Positions 11,110-23,632 of a stretch of 64,000 nucleotides of DNA are shown one piece after another. Both the position numbers and the translations under genes were made by a program. Positions within the stretch are counted from its first letter, which is position 1. Every line of letters starts with the position of its first letter. The notes below the pieces were generated by a model, which saw only the letters and a program-made list of their open reading frames with translations, had not been told where the DNA came from and did not search any database. The stretch lies in contig CM069876.1 in NCBI GenBank assembly GCA_036172665.1, positions 46,965,001-47,029,000 of the forward strand. The letters run 5' to 3'. The stretch comes from Prosopocoilus inquinatus. Taxonomy: Eukaryota; Arthropoda; Insecta; Coleoptera; Lucanidae.

Positions 11110-11990
11110 AACACACACGACAAGTGCCGACGAGTTTGTCCGTTAAAACGGCACATGTTCGTACATACCGGCGGCGGTGGTGAAAAATCGCTCGGCTGCA
11201 CCTTCTGTCATTGCAAGTGCCGAAAACCTCGAAATCTAAAGTGGCACGTGTTGAAACATACCAGCGAGAAGCCGGTCACTTGTAACGTTTGCGATTAGAA
11301 ATGTCGAGAGCTCAAAGATTTAAAAGAGCACACACTGATACATACCGACAAGAAGCCGTTTAGGTGCGAACTCTGTGATTGCAGGTGCCGACAGGCCGGA
11401 AAATTTAATCTGCACAAGTTGAGGCGTACGGGCGAGAAGCCCCCTGTGCTGCGACTTTTGCGATTACAAGTGTCGACAGGGTGTAGACTTGAACGGGCGA
11501 CGAGAAGCCGTTTAGTTGTAATCTTTGCGACACACCGGCGAGAAGCCGTTTAGCTGGGAACTTTGAGCTTACAAGTGCCGCCAACTCATCTCTTTAAAGC
11601 TTCACGTGCAAACGCACAGCGACAGGAAGCCGTTCTGTTGCGATCTGTGCGATTAGAAATGCCGAAAGGCCGATTTATTAAAGTGGTACGTTTTGACGCG
11701 CACCGACGAGGAGCTGTTCAGTCGTGGCCTTCTCCATCGTAAACACATGTCGATGTACGCGGGCGTCAGGAATGCGTTCGTTTGTAGTTTGCGCGAATAC
11801 AAGACCCGCTTGTCCGTGGAGATTACCCGTCACGTGTTGAGACACACCGGCGAGAAGCCGATTGGTTGCGAGCTTTGCGCTTATAAATGCGTGCCATCTT
11901 CGATTCAATTGAAGCGGCACATGTTAACGCACACCAACGAGAAGCCGTTCAGCCGATCATAAATTTGAAAGTTCTAGCAACTTGAAACGT
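11110..11990 (+). pseudogene. Decayed C2H2 zinc-finger cassette
   Basis: Fingers can be read in register (KCRRVCPLKRHMFVHTGG, then CTFCHCKCRKPRNLKWHVLKH and others), but with several disruptions. TAG replaces TAC in CDYK at 11296 and at 11654; a TGC turned into TGA near 11564 with TGC to TGG beside it; frameshifts lie near 11440 and 11490. No splice acceptor or leader was found; the 123-bp array abuts its left end. The piece at 11693-11962 remains open and contains two near-normal fingers. A further lone linker-like fragment (CATACCGGCGAAAATCCC) lies at about 12105. Best read as a dead member of the cluster. Confidence 0.8.
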
Positions 11991-11999
11991 CATATGCTA

Positions 12000-12556
12000 A
12001 GTGGATTGTTCATACATTGTCATATAAGTGAAATAATTGTTGGAAAGTAGTCAAGTGTTATGTATATAGATTCGTATACGGTTTTAACGCAACATAACTT
12101 GACACATACCGGCGAAAATCCCTAACTTTCGCTTTACGATTAATAGTTTTTTGTCATCGAGCCACTATGTTTTGTTTATACAATTTAGAAGAAGTGTATA
12201 AGGTCATTACGAGTTATTACTTATTATTGAATGTTAATCTAAATTTAGGTTATGTAATAATACAATGCATGTATGCAATAAAATACAATTCAATTTTTTT
12301 TAATTGAACCCCAATCGACTGTTAACAGCTATTAATCTCTGGTCGATGGGCCATCGTTTAGGGGTCGATGAACTATTGTTCATCGGCTGAATAGTTCATC
12401 GACCCCTTTTAGATTTTCAACGCCCCCTGTTTTATGCCAATTTATACTTAACGAGGCACGACTCCTTTTGCAAATTGAGAATCAATCATTAATACGTGAT
12501 TTTTAATTTTCTTTTGTTTTCTCTTCATTTGATGTTTAAATCAAATTTCATTTTAG
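12000..12556. other. Spacer with an 18-bp perfect hairpin
   Basis: AT-rich spacer between the dead cassette and cassette 3. A perfect hairpin lies at 12360-12407: AGGGGTCGATGAACTATT with its complement after a 12-base loop. Its role is unknown; it could be a small foldback element or a 3' RNA hairpin. Confidence 0.5.
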
Positions 12557-13847
12557 GTACGAATGGTTTTCCGGAAATAAAACCGAGGACCTCGAGGCAA
12601 TTTGCGATTCCAAAGCGGATTTACGCAAGCACGTGCTGAAACACACCGGCCAAAAGCCGTTCCGATGCGCCGTTTGCGACCGTAAATTCGACGAAGTCCG
12701 AAGATTGAGGGGGCACGTGTCGACGCACGCCGGCGAAAAAAAATTCGGCTGTGAAATTTGCGACTACGAATGCCAACAGTCCGAATTACTGACGCGGCAC
12801 GTGTTAACGCACGAGCCGAAGCACACCGGCGAGAAGCTATTCCGTTGTGTGCTCTGCGATCTTAAATTTGAAGACATCGAAGAATTGAGTCAGCACGTGT
12901 CCGGACACATCCGAGACAAGTTCGGGTGTGACCTGTGCGACTACAAATGCCGAACGACCGAGGTTCTAAAACAGCACGTGTCGTCACACACCGGCAGGAA
13001 GCCCTTCGCTTGCAACCTGTGCGATCACAAATGTCGAACCAAATCGCAATTGAATCAGCACAAGTTGAAACATACCAGCGAGAAGCCTTACAGTTGTGAA
13101 CTTTGCGATTATAAAGGTCGACGGCGTGCGCATTTGAAGTGGCACATGTTGAAACATACAGATGGAGGGAGGTCGTTTAACTGTGACTTTTGTGACTACA
13201 CGAGCCGACGGCCCGGAGATGTGAAACGTCACCTGGTGGTGCACACTAAAGAAAGGCCTTTCACTTGCGATATATGCAACCATGCAAGCCGAGATGCTTC
13301 AGCTTTGAAAATGCATAAGCTGACACATACCGACGAGAAGCCGTTTAACTGCGACCTCTGCGATTACAAGGGTCGGCGATCCGCGTCACTGAAGCAGCAC
13401 ATGGTGAAAATGCACATCGGCGGCGAGAAGCCGTTCAGCTGCGACCTTTGCGATTATAGATTCCGTTACGCCTCTGTTTTGAAGAGTCACATGCTGACGC
13501 ACACCAACAAAAGGTTCAAGTGCGATGTTTGCGATTACAAGTGCGCGCAGTTCAGGGACCTAGGACTTCACAAGCTGACGCACACCGGCGAGGAGCCGTT
13601 CAGTTGTGACCTTTGCTGCTTCAAATGTCGGCGGGCAAGCAACTTGAAGCTGCACACGGCGACGCACACCGACGAGAAGCCGTTCATTTGCGACATTTGC
13701 GATCACAGAAACCGAACCAAACAGCAACTGAAGCGGCACATGCTGATACACACGGGCGAGAAGCCGTTTAGTTGTGACCTTTGCGATTACAAGTGTCGCA
13801 CGTCACATCACTTGAAACGGCACATGCCAAAACACCAACAACAATAA
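12557..13847 (+). CDS. C2H2 zinc-finger cassette 3 (exon), 14 fingers
   Basis: Acceptor TTTCATTTTAG ends at 12556. The leader YEWFSGNKTEDLEAICDSK fits the W-x-S-x-N-K pattern of other cassettes and ends in a half finger (ADLRKHVLKH) that has lost its CxxC. Fourteen complete fingers follow. Finger 9 has a HxxxxH variant (HMVKMH), and a short insertion EPKHTGEKLF lies between fingers 2 and 3. Fingers 1, 3 and 10 carry the classical core Phe (RKF, LKF, YRF). The C-terminus is HQQQ-stop. Linkers mix TGEKPF and TDEKPF, unlike cassettes 1 and 2, so this belongs to a different subgroup. 429 codons plus stop. First ATG in frame lies only within the fingers. Confidence 0.87.
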
Positions 13848-14450
13848 TTATCAGTCGCGATTAAAGTAGTAGTGAAGAAGTAAGAAATGATTTTAAAAAA
13901 AGTTGATTCGGATTTGAACTTTAAGTTGGCACTTAATTCCTAATTCTGCAGTTGCTGGATCACTGAAATGCCAATTCGTCGCTCAATTAACCTGTGCGCT
14001 TCGTTAAGAGATTTAAACCTTTTTTTAACGAGCAGGAAGAGATTTGAGAAAGTACTTTACTTGTCACATCTTTCCCCGCTCTCTTCGTTTTAGATTGAAC
14101 AGTGATTTAAACCATTTTTAGCGAGTAGGGAAAGAGGTAACAAAGTACTTTACTTGTCACATATTTTCCCGCTCGCTTCGTTTTAGATTAAACAGTGATT
14201 TAAACGTTCTTTTAGCGAGCAGGGAAAGATGTGACAAGATGCTTTACTTGTCACATCTTTCCCCGCTTGCAAAGAAAACGAACAATTTCGATTAATGACG
14301 GAAATCGTAACATTTTAGAAATTGTTCGAAATCTCGCGCTCAGTTGTGCTTTTATAGAGTTACCTAAAATAATTTTCCTGCGCATTTCCAGTAGTAATGT
14401 AGAATATTCGTCGAATATATCGGATCTTCATTTAACCCTGTATCCCACGT
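13848..14450. repeat. Tandem array, about 93-bp unit, three copies (14009-14290)
   Basis: Three units each contain ATTTAAAC, a GCGAGCAGGGAAAGATGTGAC-like arm and the complementary GTCACATCTTTCCCCGC arm. The hairpin core is that of the 123-bp array at 10613, but the spacers are different (CTTCGTTTTAGATT). Before 14009 there is plain AT-rich 3' flank. Confidence 0.8.
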
Positions 14451-16909
14451 GACCTCTGGCGTGCCAGTCCAGTTACCTGACAGTTGAATATAATTCATAA
14501 AGCCCTTGATCGATCGTGACAGAACTACTTCGCAAGTCCAGGGCCGGCGGAGGGCCGGTAAGCAAGGCATGAGGGCGCCGATGCAAGAGGGGCACCAAAA
14601 TACGTTTATTAAAAAACGATTAACCGACAGCTGGAACAATCTCAAGGCCACCCAAACTCGATCCAACAACTGAACCAAAAAAATTAAGCAAAAAACTAAA
14701 AAAATAAAAAAACAATACAAAAAAAAGCCAAAAAAATTAAAAAATCCAACTGAATTCAATTCAAGTAAAAAAAAATTGAGAAAACCATTTAAAAAAAATC
14801 AAAACAAAAAAAAATGTTAAAATCCATTTCAAGAAATTTAAAGGTTAATCCAACTCAATCTAGCAATTGAACCAAAAAATTAAATATAAAAAACAATACG
14901 AAAAAATAGGTAATAAAAAATTTTAAAAACTCCAATCCAAGTAAAAAAGTTAAGAAAAACTATCATTCAAAAATTTAAAATAAAAAAAATTTAAAATCTA
15001 GTTCAACAAATTTCAAGGTCAATCCAATTCAACTGAACTCAACCTAACTCTACCCAATTGAAGCAAACAATAAAAAATATAAAAAGAGAAAAGCGATTAA
15101 AGCCAAGTTGGTCCAATGTCGAGGTCAACCAAATTCGACCCAACAACTAAACTCGCTTCTTTTCAACCCAAGCAAACAAAAATAATTAATAAAAATCAAA
15201 GAACAGAAAAAATAGTAAAAATTTTCAGTCAAGATTTTAAGTTACGTTAATGTCGGATAGGTTTGACCTTGAGATTTGTTGAGCTTAACTTTAAATCCAT
15301 AAATTTCATTGTTTTTTTAATTTTAATTTTTTAAAATATTTTTAGAAAAATTTCAGTTGATCTTGAGATTTGTTGAGGTTCGTTTTAATCAGTGAATAAA
15401 TTTTAATATTTTTTCTGCTTTCCTTTTTTTAAATATTGTATTAAATTCCTAACTTCGGTTGAATGAAATTAGGTCAAGAATTCCAAGGAAAATTAAAAGC
15501 AAAGATTAAAAAAATTTAAAAACTTTCAAAATTCAAGCAAATTTATAATAAAAATTGCAAAAAAATCAAAATGATTAAAAATTAAAAATCAGTTAAAATG
15601 AAACTCAACCAATCTCAAGGTCAACGTAAGCCAACCTAGTTCTATTTCAAGCTCAGCAAAAATTTTAAAAAAATTAAAAAAACAAAGAATTACAAAAAGT
15701 AAATTTTAACATTTTTTTACTTTAAATTTTATTTAAAAAAAAATTGACTGAGTTCAACTGACATTGAGATTTGTTGAGGTTCGTTTTAATCAATGTATAA
15801 ATTTTAATATTTTTTTCTACTTTTATTTTTTTTTATCCAATCCAACCAAACTGACCTAACTTCGTTTAGTACGAATTTATAATAAAAATTGCGAAGAAAA
15901 TAAAAATATAATAATGGTTAAAAATTTAAAATCAATTAAAATGAAACTCGAACAATTGTTAAAACGTTAACTCGAATAAACAAAAAATAAACAAATAAAA
16001 TAAAAATAAAATACAGTCAAATCGAAGGAAAGCAAAAACAAAAGACGATCGTCGATATGGTGAGAAAGAAAAAAAACAATTGAATTAAAATTGAGGTAAA
16101 GTCGAATAAGGAATATAAAAAAAAAACAATCAAAAAGGTTTTTTTTTGAACTGCAACCTATGTGTTAAAATAAACTGAACTCCGATCTAGTAAAGGAAAA
16201 TAAAACAAGAGACGATCGGCCGATAGTTAAAAAAAGATTAAAATCGCGTTAAATAAAATTAAATAAAAGAAAAAACGAGAACGAAAAAATGATAACTCAA
16301 CAAATGAAATCGAATCGAAGAAAAAACAAAGGTTGGTCAATTATTGATTAAATTGAAAATTGAATTAAATAAAGTCGAATAAGGAATATTAAAACAAAAA
16401 ACAAACAAACGAAAAGACGATCGGCGATGAAGACGAAACGAAAATAATAAACTCCACAAAGCCAGATCGATCAAGAGAGATAGTGTTGAAGTTTTTTGAA
16501 CAAAAGAAAAAAAAACAGAAGAGAATCTCATAATGCGAATAAAAAACCGAGTCAAGAAAAGACAAAAGACGATCGGATCGGTTTACAATTTAATAAAAAA
16601 AATCACCAAATACTGTTTTGCATTAAGGCGTCGACTTCCCTTCCTCCGGCCCTTCTGCTACCCTATAGTTATGTGAATCACATGCATTGTTAGCTGTCTA
16701 CCTACCAGGCGGAACTTGGTCACGTGAGATACAATCAATTATGAACGCCCTGTGTATATGTATAGAAATTTAATCTCTGTACGGAAATAGTCAAAATACA
16801 GAAATATGATGCCTACAATGTAGTATGATTTATCAAAAACAGTTGAATACTTATTGTTAGTCTGCTTGTTCTTAATTAATTAAAAATTTTAATATTTGTT
16901 TTATTCTAG
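14451..16909. repeat. AT-rich degenerate array (GGTCAACCCAACTCGATCC family)
   Basis: From about 14640 to 16000 sequence such as CAACTCGATC/AGCAACTGAACC followed by long A-rich runs recurs irregularly in both orientations. The same family fills 51720-53160 inside the CUB gene. From about 16020 to 16600 the words AAAAGACGATCGG recur about four times; they are the reverse complement of the unit of the array at 41340-42800. A segment with GGTCACGTGAGATACAATCA at 16709 has a relative at 18636. At 14540-14590 lies a small GC-rich piece (GGGCCGGTAAGCAAGGCATG) of possible transposon origin. No gene was recognised. Confidence 0.55.
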
Positions 16910-18281
16910 ATTCAAGTGGGACGGGCTTGCGTACGAGTGCCACCTTTGCGGCTCTAAACTCCAATCGCAAGGTTGCTTGCGCAAGCACATGCTGCGACAT
17001 ACCGGCGAGAAGCTATTCCGCTGCGCCGTTTGCGATTACAAATTCCAGGACATCGAGAAACTGAAACGACACGTGACCACCCACATCGGCGAAAAGAAAT
17101 TCGGCTGCCAACTGTGCAGCTACAAATGCCGGCAATCCGAGCTGTTAAAGCGACACGTACTGACGCACACCGGCGAAAAGCCCTTCAATTGCACACTCTG
17201 CGATTACAAATGCCGACAACCCGGAAACCTAAAGCGCCACGTGCTGACGCACACCGACGAGAAACCGTTCGGTTGCGACCTCTGCGATTACAAATGCCGG
17301 CAAACCGAGTTTCTAAAGCGGCACATGTTAATACACACCGGCGGCGAGAAACCGTTCAGCTGCACCTTCTGCGATTACAAGTGCCGAAAATCCGGCAACT
17401 TGAAGCGCCACGTCCTGAAGCACACCGACGAGAAGCCGTTCACTTGCGACCTCTGCGACTACAAATGCCGGCAGCTCACCTATTTAAAACAGCACACGCT
17501 CACGCACACCGAGGAGAAGCCGCTAAGCTGCGACCTCTGCGATTATAAATGTCGGCAAGTCGGGAAATTGAAGCTGCACCTGCTAACCCACACCGACGAG
17601 AAGCCCTTCAGCTGTGACCTTTGCGATTATAAGAGTCGGCAGCGCGCGGTGCTCAAACGGCACATGCTGACGCACGCCACGGGCGGCGAGAAGCCGTTCA
17701 ATTGTAATTTCTGCGATTACAAGTGCCTGCAGGCGGTAAACTTGAAGCGTCACATGCTGAGGCACACCGGCGAGAAACCCTTCAGTTGCGATCTTTGCAG
17801 CTACAGATGCCGCCAGTTCATATCTTTAAAACAACACACGCTGACGCACACCGACAAGAAGCTCTTCAGCTGTGATCTCTGCGAGTACAAGTGCCGAAAA
17901 GCCGATTCGTTAAAGCGGCACTGCTTAACTCACACCGACGAGAAACTTTACAGTTGCGGACTTTGCGATTATAAGAGTCGACAGCTGGCCGTGTTGAGAC
18001 GGCACATGTCGGAAGCGCACGCGGACGGCGAGAAAACCTTCAGCTGTAACTTGTGCGATTACAGGAGCCAATGGCCCGTCGACATAAAGCGTCACGTGTT
18101 GAGACACACCGGCGAGAAACCGGTCAGTTGCGGGTCTTGCAGTTACAAGTGCGTGCAACCCTCTCAGCTGAAACGGCACATGTTAACGCACACCGACGAG
18201 AAGCCGTTCAGCTGCAGTACTTGCGATTATAAATTCCGAAGTTCCAGCAATTTGAAGCGACACATGTTAACACACCGATGA
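16910..18281 (+). CDS. C2H2 zinc-finger cassette 4 (exon), 16 fingers
   Basis: Acceptor TTGTTTTATTCTAG ends at 16909. A short leader FKWDGLAYE runs directly into finger 1 (CHLCGSKLQSQGCLRKH). Sixteen complete fingers follow to the stop, which comes immediately after the last TH. Linkers are of two kinds: the TGEKPF type in the first third and TDEKPF later, with extra Gly in THTGGEKPF (after fingers 5 and 9). Finger 13 has HxxxxH (HMSEAH). Fingers 3-8 are the most regular, with CDYKCRQ heads. AATAAA at 18530. Right after the stop (18304-18360) a fragment of another finger remains, suggesting that the array was once longer. 456 codons plus stop. Confidence 0.88.
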
Positions 18282-19491
18282 GCTATTTGAATTGTTAAAG
18301 ACTACGCGAATGGAGATTTGAAGCAACACAGTTCGACACATACCGGCGAAAACCCTTTATGTGCGTTACAAGTATATCTACAAAGAGAATATTTTATTAC
18401 TTGGAAGGGCGTGGAGTTGTCGCGTTTTTCTTCCCGCGGTATTTTGCGTGGCGGATAATATCGGTTCTTCATTTAATCCCGTGTGCCACGTGACCCATGA
18501 CGTATTACCCAAACATAACCTAGGCGCTAAATAAAATTTCTAATGGCGTGGAGAATTAATAACTGTGATTAATGTTGCTGGAATTTTGCCAATCAGGTTG
18601 TATTGCTGGCTGCCTAACTATCAGGCACAAACAACTTGGTCACGTGGGATGCAATCAGTTATGAAGACCCTTTATGTGACGTAATGATTCTATAAGTGTC
18701 CACTAGGCTAAATTCCGGGGCAAACAATTTTTTTTAATTTGCCTTGACCTTCACTTTCAACATTTATGTTGCAAACAAGCGAATAGCGTTGTTATTAGAT
18801 GTGTGGTTAATGTTAATAACAAAAGCCAGATGATTTAATGAGTATGTGCATGTCTGGTTGCCTACCTAACTAGCGCCTCAGTTCTGCTGATTGTAATCGT
18901 GCAGTGTTGTGCAATTGTTTTATAATCGGAATCACATATTTTGACGTCATCGTGTTGTCATGGGACACTATAAAAAAAAAACTCGCGTGAGTCAATTTCA
19001 AAGCCGGGGCGGTCCCCGGATTATTCCGGAAAGAATGAAAAATGCATCCAGAATAATGCGGTCATTATTTCATAAATGAATCGCTCATCGTTAATGATGA
19101 CGTCAGAATACGCGATTCCGATCTCCGGTTATAACCTTGGCCGAATAAAAAGTGCGGTGTTTTTTAAATACATTTATTTTTTGTCTTTGTTGTTGTTTTT
19201 TTTTCCACCCCAAGTAAATCACGGTGATTTTTTTTTTTGCTAGGAGCTCGTATTCTATACAGGGTGTTCACGGGAAATTAACATTTTTTTATTTGATTCC
19301 TTTACGAAGCAATTCAAACTGGACGTTTCTCAGCTTTAGGTTTTTTTTTGGAGATTTTCAATTGTTTTTGTATTTGAAAAATTGAATAACTTCCTTTAAG
19401 TTCTTTATTATAAAAAATAGTAAATAGGAATTAGCATTTAAAAAAAAAAAAAACGAAGATTGAGAAAATTTTTAATTTGATTTTGTTTTAG
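18282..19491. other. Spacer with finger remnant and dispersed repeats
   Basis: Contains the finger remnant GGAGATTTGAAGCAACACAG...CATACCGGCGAAAAC (18304-18360), the repeat with CACGTG (about 18489 and 18636) also seen at 14440 and 16709, and a TACAGGGTGTTC terminus at 19258. The remainder is AT-rich lead-in with poly-T and poly-A runs. No gene. Confidence 0.55.
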
Positions 19492-20434
19492 CCGCCGCCC
19501 GTGCCGCTTAAAGCTTTCGAGAAGCCGAGTTAAGAACAAAACGAGCGAGTTGCAACGTCGCATGTTAACACCCACCGACGAGAAGCCGTTCATCTGCGAC
19601 ATTTGCGACTATAGGTGTCGGTACAAGGGAAACCTGCAACAGCACAAGTCGACGCACACGAGAGAGAGGCGGTTCAGCTGCGACCTCTGCGATTATAAGT
19701 GCCGGTTTAACAAGAACTTGCAGCAGCACAAGTTGACGCACACGGGTGAGAAGCCGTTGAATTGCGGCCTTTGCGATTACAAATGCCGACAGCTTACGCA
19801 CTTGAAACTGCACATGTTTAAACACACCGGCAGCGAGAAACCGTTCAGTTGTAAACTATGCGATTACAAGTGCTTGCAGGCCGTGAATCTGAGGCGGCAC
19901 GAGTTAATTCACACGGGCGAGAAGCCGTTCAGCTGTGACGTGTGCAGTTACAAGTGTCGACAATATTCGCGTTTGAGAGAGCACATGCTGAAACACACCG
20001 GCGGCGAGAAACCACAGAGTTGCAAAAATTGCGCTTACAAGTTCCGTTATAGTGGGGACATGAAACGTCACATTTTGAGACGTACCGGCGAAAAGCCCAC
20101 TCGTTCGGACGAGGAACAATTGACGGCGAAGCGAGTGCAAACTTATACGGTTGAGGAGCGGTTCTGCTGCGGCGTTTGCAGTTACAAGAGTCGACAAGCC
20201 TCGCATTTGACGGCGCACTTATCCGTACATACCGGCGAGAAACCGAAACCGATCAAATGTGGCGTTTGCGATTTCAGTTGTGAACAAATCGCGGATTTGA
20301 AGGCGCACGTTCAAACTCATGCCGTCGAAAAACCGTTTGGTTGTAACCTGTGCGATTTCAAGTGTCAAAGATGGGCAGATTTGAAGACGCACGCGCGAAC
20401 CCATACCGGCGAGAAACCGATCAATTCGGAGTGA
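19492..20434 (+). CDS. C2H2 zinc-finger cassette 5 (exon), 9 fingers, one damaged
   Basis: Acceptor TTTTGTTTTAG ends at 19491. The leader RRPCRLKLSRSRVKNKTSEL is basic, then a lost finger end (QRRMLTPT, where both His are replaced) precedes finger 1. Nine fingers follow. Finger 6 (CKNCAYKFRYSGDMKRHILRR) has Arg for the last zinc His, so it is probably misfolded. Between fingers 6 and 7 is a 25-residue linker with acidic and basic residues (TRSDEEQLTAKRVQTYTVEE). The protein ends TGEKPINSE. Cassette 6 is a close duplicate: fingers 8 and 9 and the tail are identical. AATAAA at 20506. 313 codons plus stop. Confidence 0.86.
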
Positions 20435-22680
20435 AAATATTGCCTGCGACGCACTGACGTTCCTGACCTTATCGCAAGACGTAGTCTGAAGCCGCCTTAA
20501 ACTGTAATAAATATTTTTTTGTTTTTGTTTTTAAGGTAACCGTATGCGTATGAGATATTTTAGAGGTTAGAAATACGTTTTTATTTTTTTGATTTTTATT
20601 GTAATGTTTTAAACACGCAAATACACTTTTGAATTTATTATTGTATTCATTATATTCTCAGTGTTGGTTTAAATTAAATCTAAGAGATAAGCTGTGCGCA
20701 TAAAAGAGTCATATGGAGCGCCATCTCTTGTTCGGAAGGTGAAAGATTTGACAGATTGCGAGATACATGTACGCACCCATACCGGCGAGAATCCAAAACC
20801 TATCCATTTGAAGTGAAAACGTTGACCGAAACACGCTATACATTACATTATCGCAAGCCACCTAAAAATGTAATAAATATTTTTCGTTTCTAAAGTAACC
20901 ATGTACGAATAGGTTATTTTAGAGGTTAGAAATACGTTTTTATTTAATTTTACGTGTTCGGAAAATTACACATCAATTCACTTTTGAGTTTATTATTCAT
21001 TTATTTTATGCTGCAAACATCGTTCTGTTTTCTGTAAAAAGAAACAGCGCTTTAAATTAAAACCTACGCAGAAAAGACTCATTCCTAGCGCGCCATCTGT
21101 TGTTCGAAAGTGCAAAATACTTTAAGTGAATTCCATTTACATTTTATCTTCACGCCGGCGTTCCAGCAAAATCCTTGCCTTCTCAGTGATTCTAATTTCA
21201 AGATTAAAGCGAAAATCTAAAAGGTCCGATTTGAAATTTTTCCGAGCGCCATCTCTTAACCATAAACGTAATTAATCTATTTCGCTCCGATTTCAAATAG
21301 CAAGATATCGTATTCACGTCGACATTTAGTAATTATTTTAAGTAATTACTTCGCCTTTTCATTTGTATTTATTTGTTTTTATTATATTTTATTCTCGAGT
21401 TGAAAGTGCGTCGCGTTGGCGGCGTCGCAGCGAATTATTTGAAGCGCCATCTATTCGCTCATTTACCTTCGTTTCGACGCACTAATCAATCTTCAAAGAA
21501 CGACGCTTCGTCTTAATATTCTCGACGAAAGTAATTTTCCTCGAAAATAAAAATCGAGAATGCGAAGCGCGTCAGGAAATACAGGAGTAGTTTAGAGCGC
21601 CATCTCTTGATCGAAAAGAATAATTGACACTGGCGTTCTCTTCTCTCTTCTCCTAATTTTAGTTTTATAAAAAAAGTTAGTTTTTTTAAATTTCTAATCA
21701 TTTTCGAGTAAACGAAAGCAGATTCAAAAATTCATTTACAGCGCCATCTTTTGGCCGAAAAGGTGACGAATTTTAAAATGTATTTCATCGATGGCGTTCT
21801 CATTTCATCTAATTTTAGCTTTAAAAAAGAATAGGATTTTTTTTTGATAACTTAATTATATTCAAGCAAATCAAAAAGAGATTTGCAAGACTGCGCCATC
21901 GCCACTTAGAGCGCCATCTTTTGGTCGAAAGAGGAAATTTTTCTTCTCGTCGAATTTCAACGCACATTTGATCGCGGACGTTCTCATCTCATCTTTTAAT
22001 TTCAGCTTTAAAGAAAAATATTTTTTTGATTAAGAAACCGTTTTCAAAGAAAACTATACGGGGCCTCACCACCACCATTTTCAGCGCCATCTTTTGACCA
22101 AATGGAGAAACTATCGAATTCGAAATCATGCTTCATCGCGTCCCATCTTTCTCAACTTTATCTTTAAGAAAATGATTTGTTTTAATAAAAAAAAGAAAAA
22201 TATATACATTTTTTCATTTTTTTTTTTTCATTGACGTTTCAATGACTCCTAGAAGTTTGTTTAATCCCCCCCCCAACCCCCCAACCCCCCAAACAACCCG
22301 TCCAGTCAATTTTTAATTTTTACGTATCTACCTATTTATCGATCCCTTGAAAGTCGATGTTGAGAGCCTCTGGCTCAGAATAAGGAATATAAAAAAAATA
22401 ACAAACAATTGAAATTTCTTTATTTTTTGTTTGAAGTACTTAATCATTTGTTTTTTTTCCGATGCTCTATTTAGTGTTCTTTAGCGCAAAACTTGTTTCT
22501 ATTTTTATTTATTATAATTTTTTTATTTATTATAGTCGCCAATAGATGTTTGGCAATGTAAGAAAACCGAGCGCTGGTTTACACACACCGGCGAAAAGCT
22601 GTTATCATTCTAGATTGTCTCCCGCCCTCCCGCCCCCACTTGAATAGAATTCAAATTGTCAATTAAATGTTTTGTTTTAG
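20435..22680. repeat. Spacer array with GCGCCATCT units, first block
   Basis: The 3' flank of cassette 5 runs to about 20740 and is repeated after cassette 6. At 20742-20816 there is a copied finger end (TACGCACCCATACCGGCGAG) with its 3' flank. From 20671 units of about 150-190 bases each carry GCGCCATCT (starts 20718, 21090, 21246, 21444, 21597, 21741, 21911, 22084), always in the same orientation and usually followed by CTTTTGG or CTCTTG plus a C/GAAAG word. The rest of each unit diverges strongly and is AT-rich. At 22575-22615 a fragment reading THTGEKL lies shortly before cassette 6. No gene. Confidence 0.75.
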
Positions 22681-23632
22681 GAATCATCGGACTTCGAAAA
22701 ACCAACCGAAGAACAAATCGAGCAAAATCCTAGACCCCGCCGCTGGTGTGAAACGTCGCAGGTCGACACCTACCGGTGAAAATCCATTCACTTGCGAGCT
22801 TTGCCCCTACAAAAGTCGAACGAGCGGAACTCTGAAAAGGCACATGTTAACGCACACCGACGAGAAGCCGTTCAGTTGTGATCGTTGCGATTATAAATGC
22901 CGGTTCAAGACCAACCTGCAACAGCACCGGCTAACGCACACGGGAGAGAAGCCCTTGATTTGCGGCCTCTGCGATTTTAAATGTCGGCAAACCGCGAAGA
23001 TGAAAGTGCACATGCTGAAACACACCGGCGGCGAGAAGCCGTTCAGTTGTAAACTGTGCGATTACAAGTGCTGTCAAGCTGTGAATATGAGACGGCACGA
23101 GTTGACTCACACGGGCGAAAAGCCGTACAGTTGCGACGTGTGCGGTTACAAATGCCGGCAATCCGCGCGTTTGAGGGAGCACATGCTGAAACACACCGGC
23201 GGCGGTAAACGGCACAGTTGCAAATATTGCGCTTACAAGTCCCGTTATAGCGGGGACATGAAACGTCACATTTTGAGACACACCAGCGAAGAGTCCACTC
23301 GTTCGGACGATGAACAATTGACAGCGAAGCGCGTGCAAACTTGTACGGTTGAGAAGAGGTTCTGCTGCGGCGTTTGCAATTACAAGGGTCGACAAGCGTC
23401 GCATTTGACGGCGCACTTATCCGTACATACCGGCGAGAAACCGAAACCGATCAAATGTGGCGTTTGCGATTTCAGCTGTGAACAAATCGCGGATTTGAAG
23501 GCGCACGTGCAAACTCACGCCATCGAAAAACCGTTTGGTTGTAACCTGTGCGATTTCAAGTGTCAAAGATGGGCAGATTTGAAGACGCACGCGCGAACCC
23601 ATACCGGCGAGAAACCGATCAATTCGGAGTGA
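22681..23632 (+). CDS. C2H2 zinc-finger cassette 6 (exon), 9 fingers
   Basis: Acceptor AATGTTTTGTTTTAG ends at 22680. Leader NHRTSKNQPKNKSSKILDPA is basic and differs from that of cassette 5. Nine fingers follow, the first reading CELCPYKSRTSGTLKRH. All nine are complete here, including finger 6 which has lost a His in cassette 5. The two exons lie about 3.19 kb apart and their stops 3.198 kb apart; the C-terminal halves and about 300 bases of 3' flank are nearly the same, so the duplication is recent. Differences in fingers 2, 3 and 5 fall mainly at helix residues 1 to 3. AATAAA at 23704. 316 codons plus stop. Confidence 0.87.

Noticed and set aside
12984..13283. Minus-strand open frames opposite zinc-finger exons (also at 3507, 9609, 17583, 22931 and elsewhere)
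   Set aside because: They mirror the codon pattern of the finger repeats and show no domain of their own.
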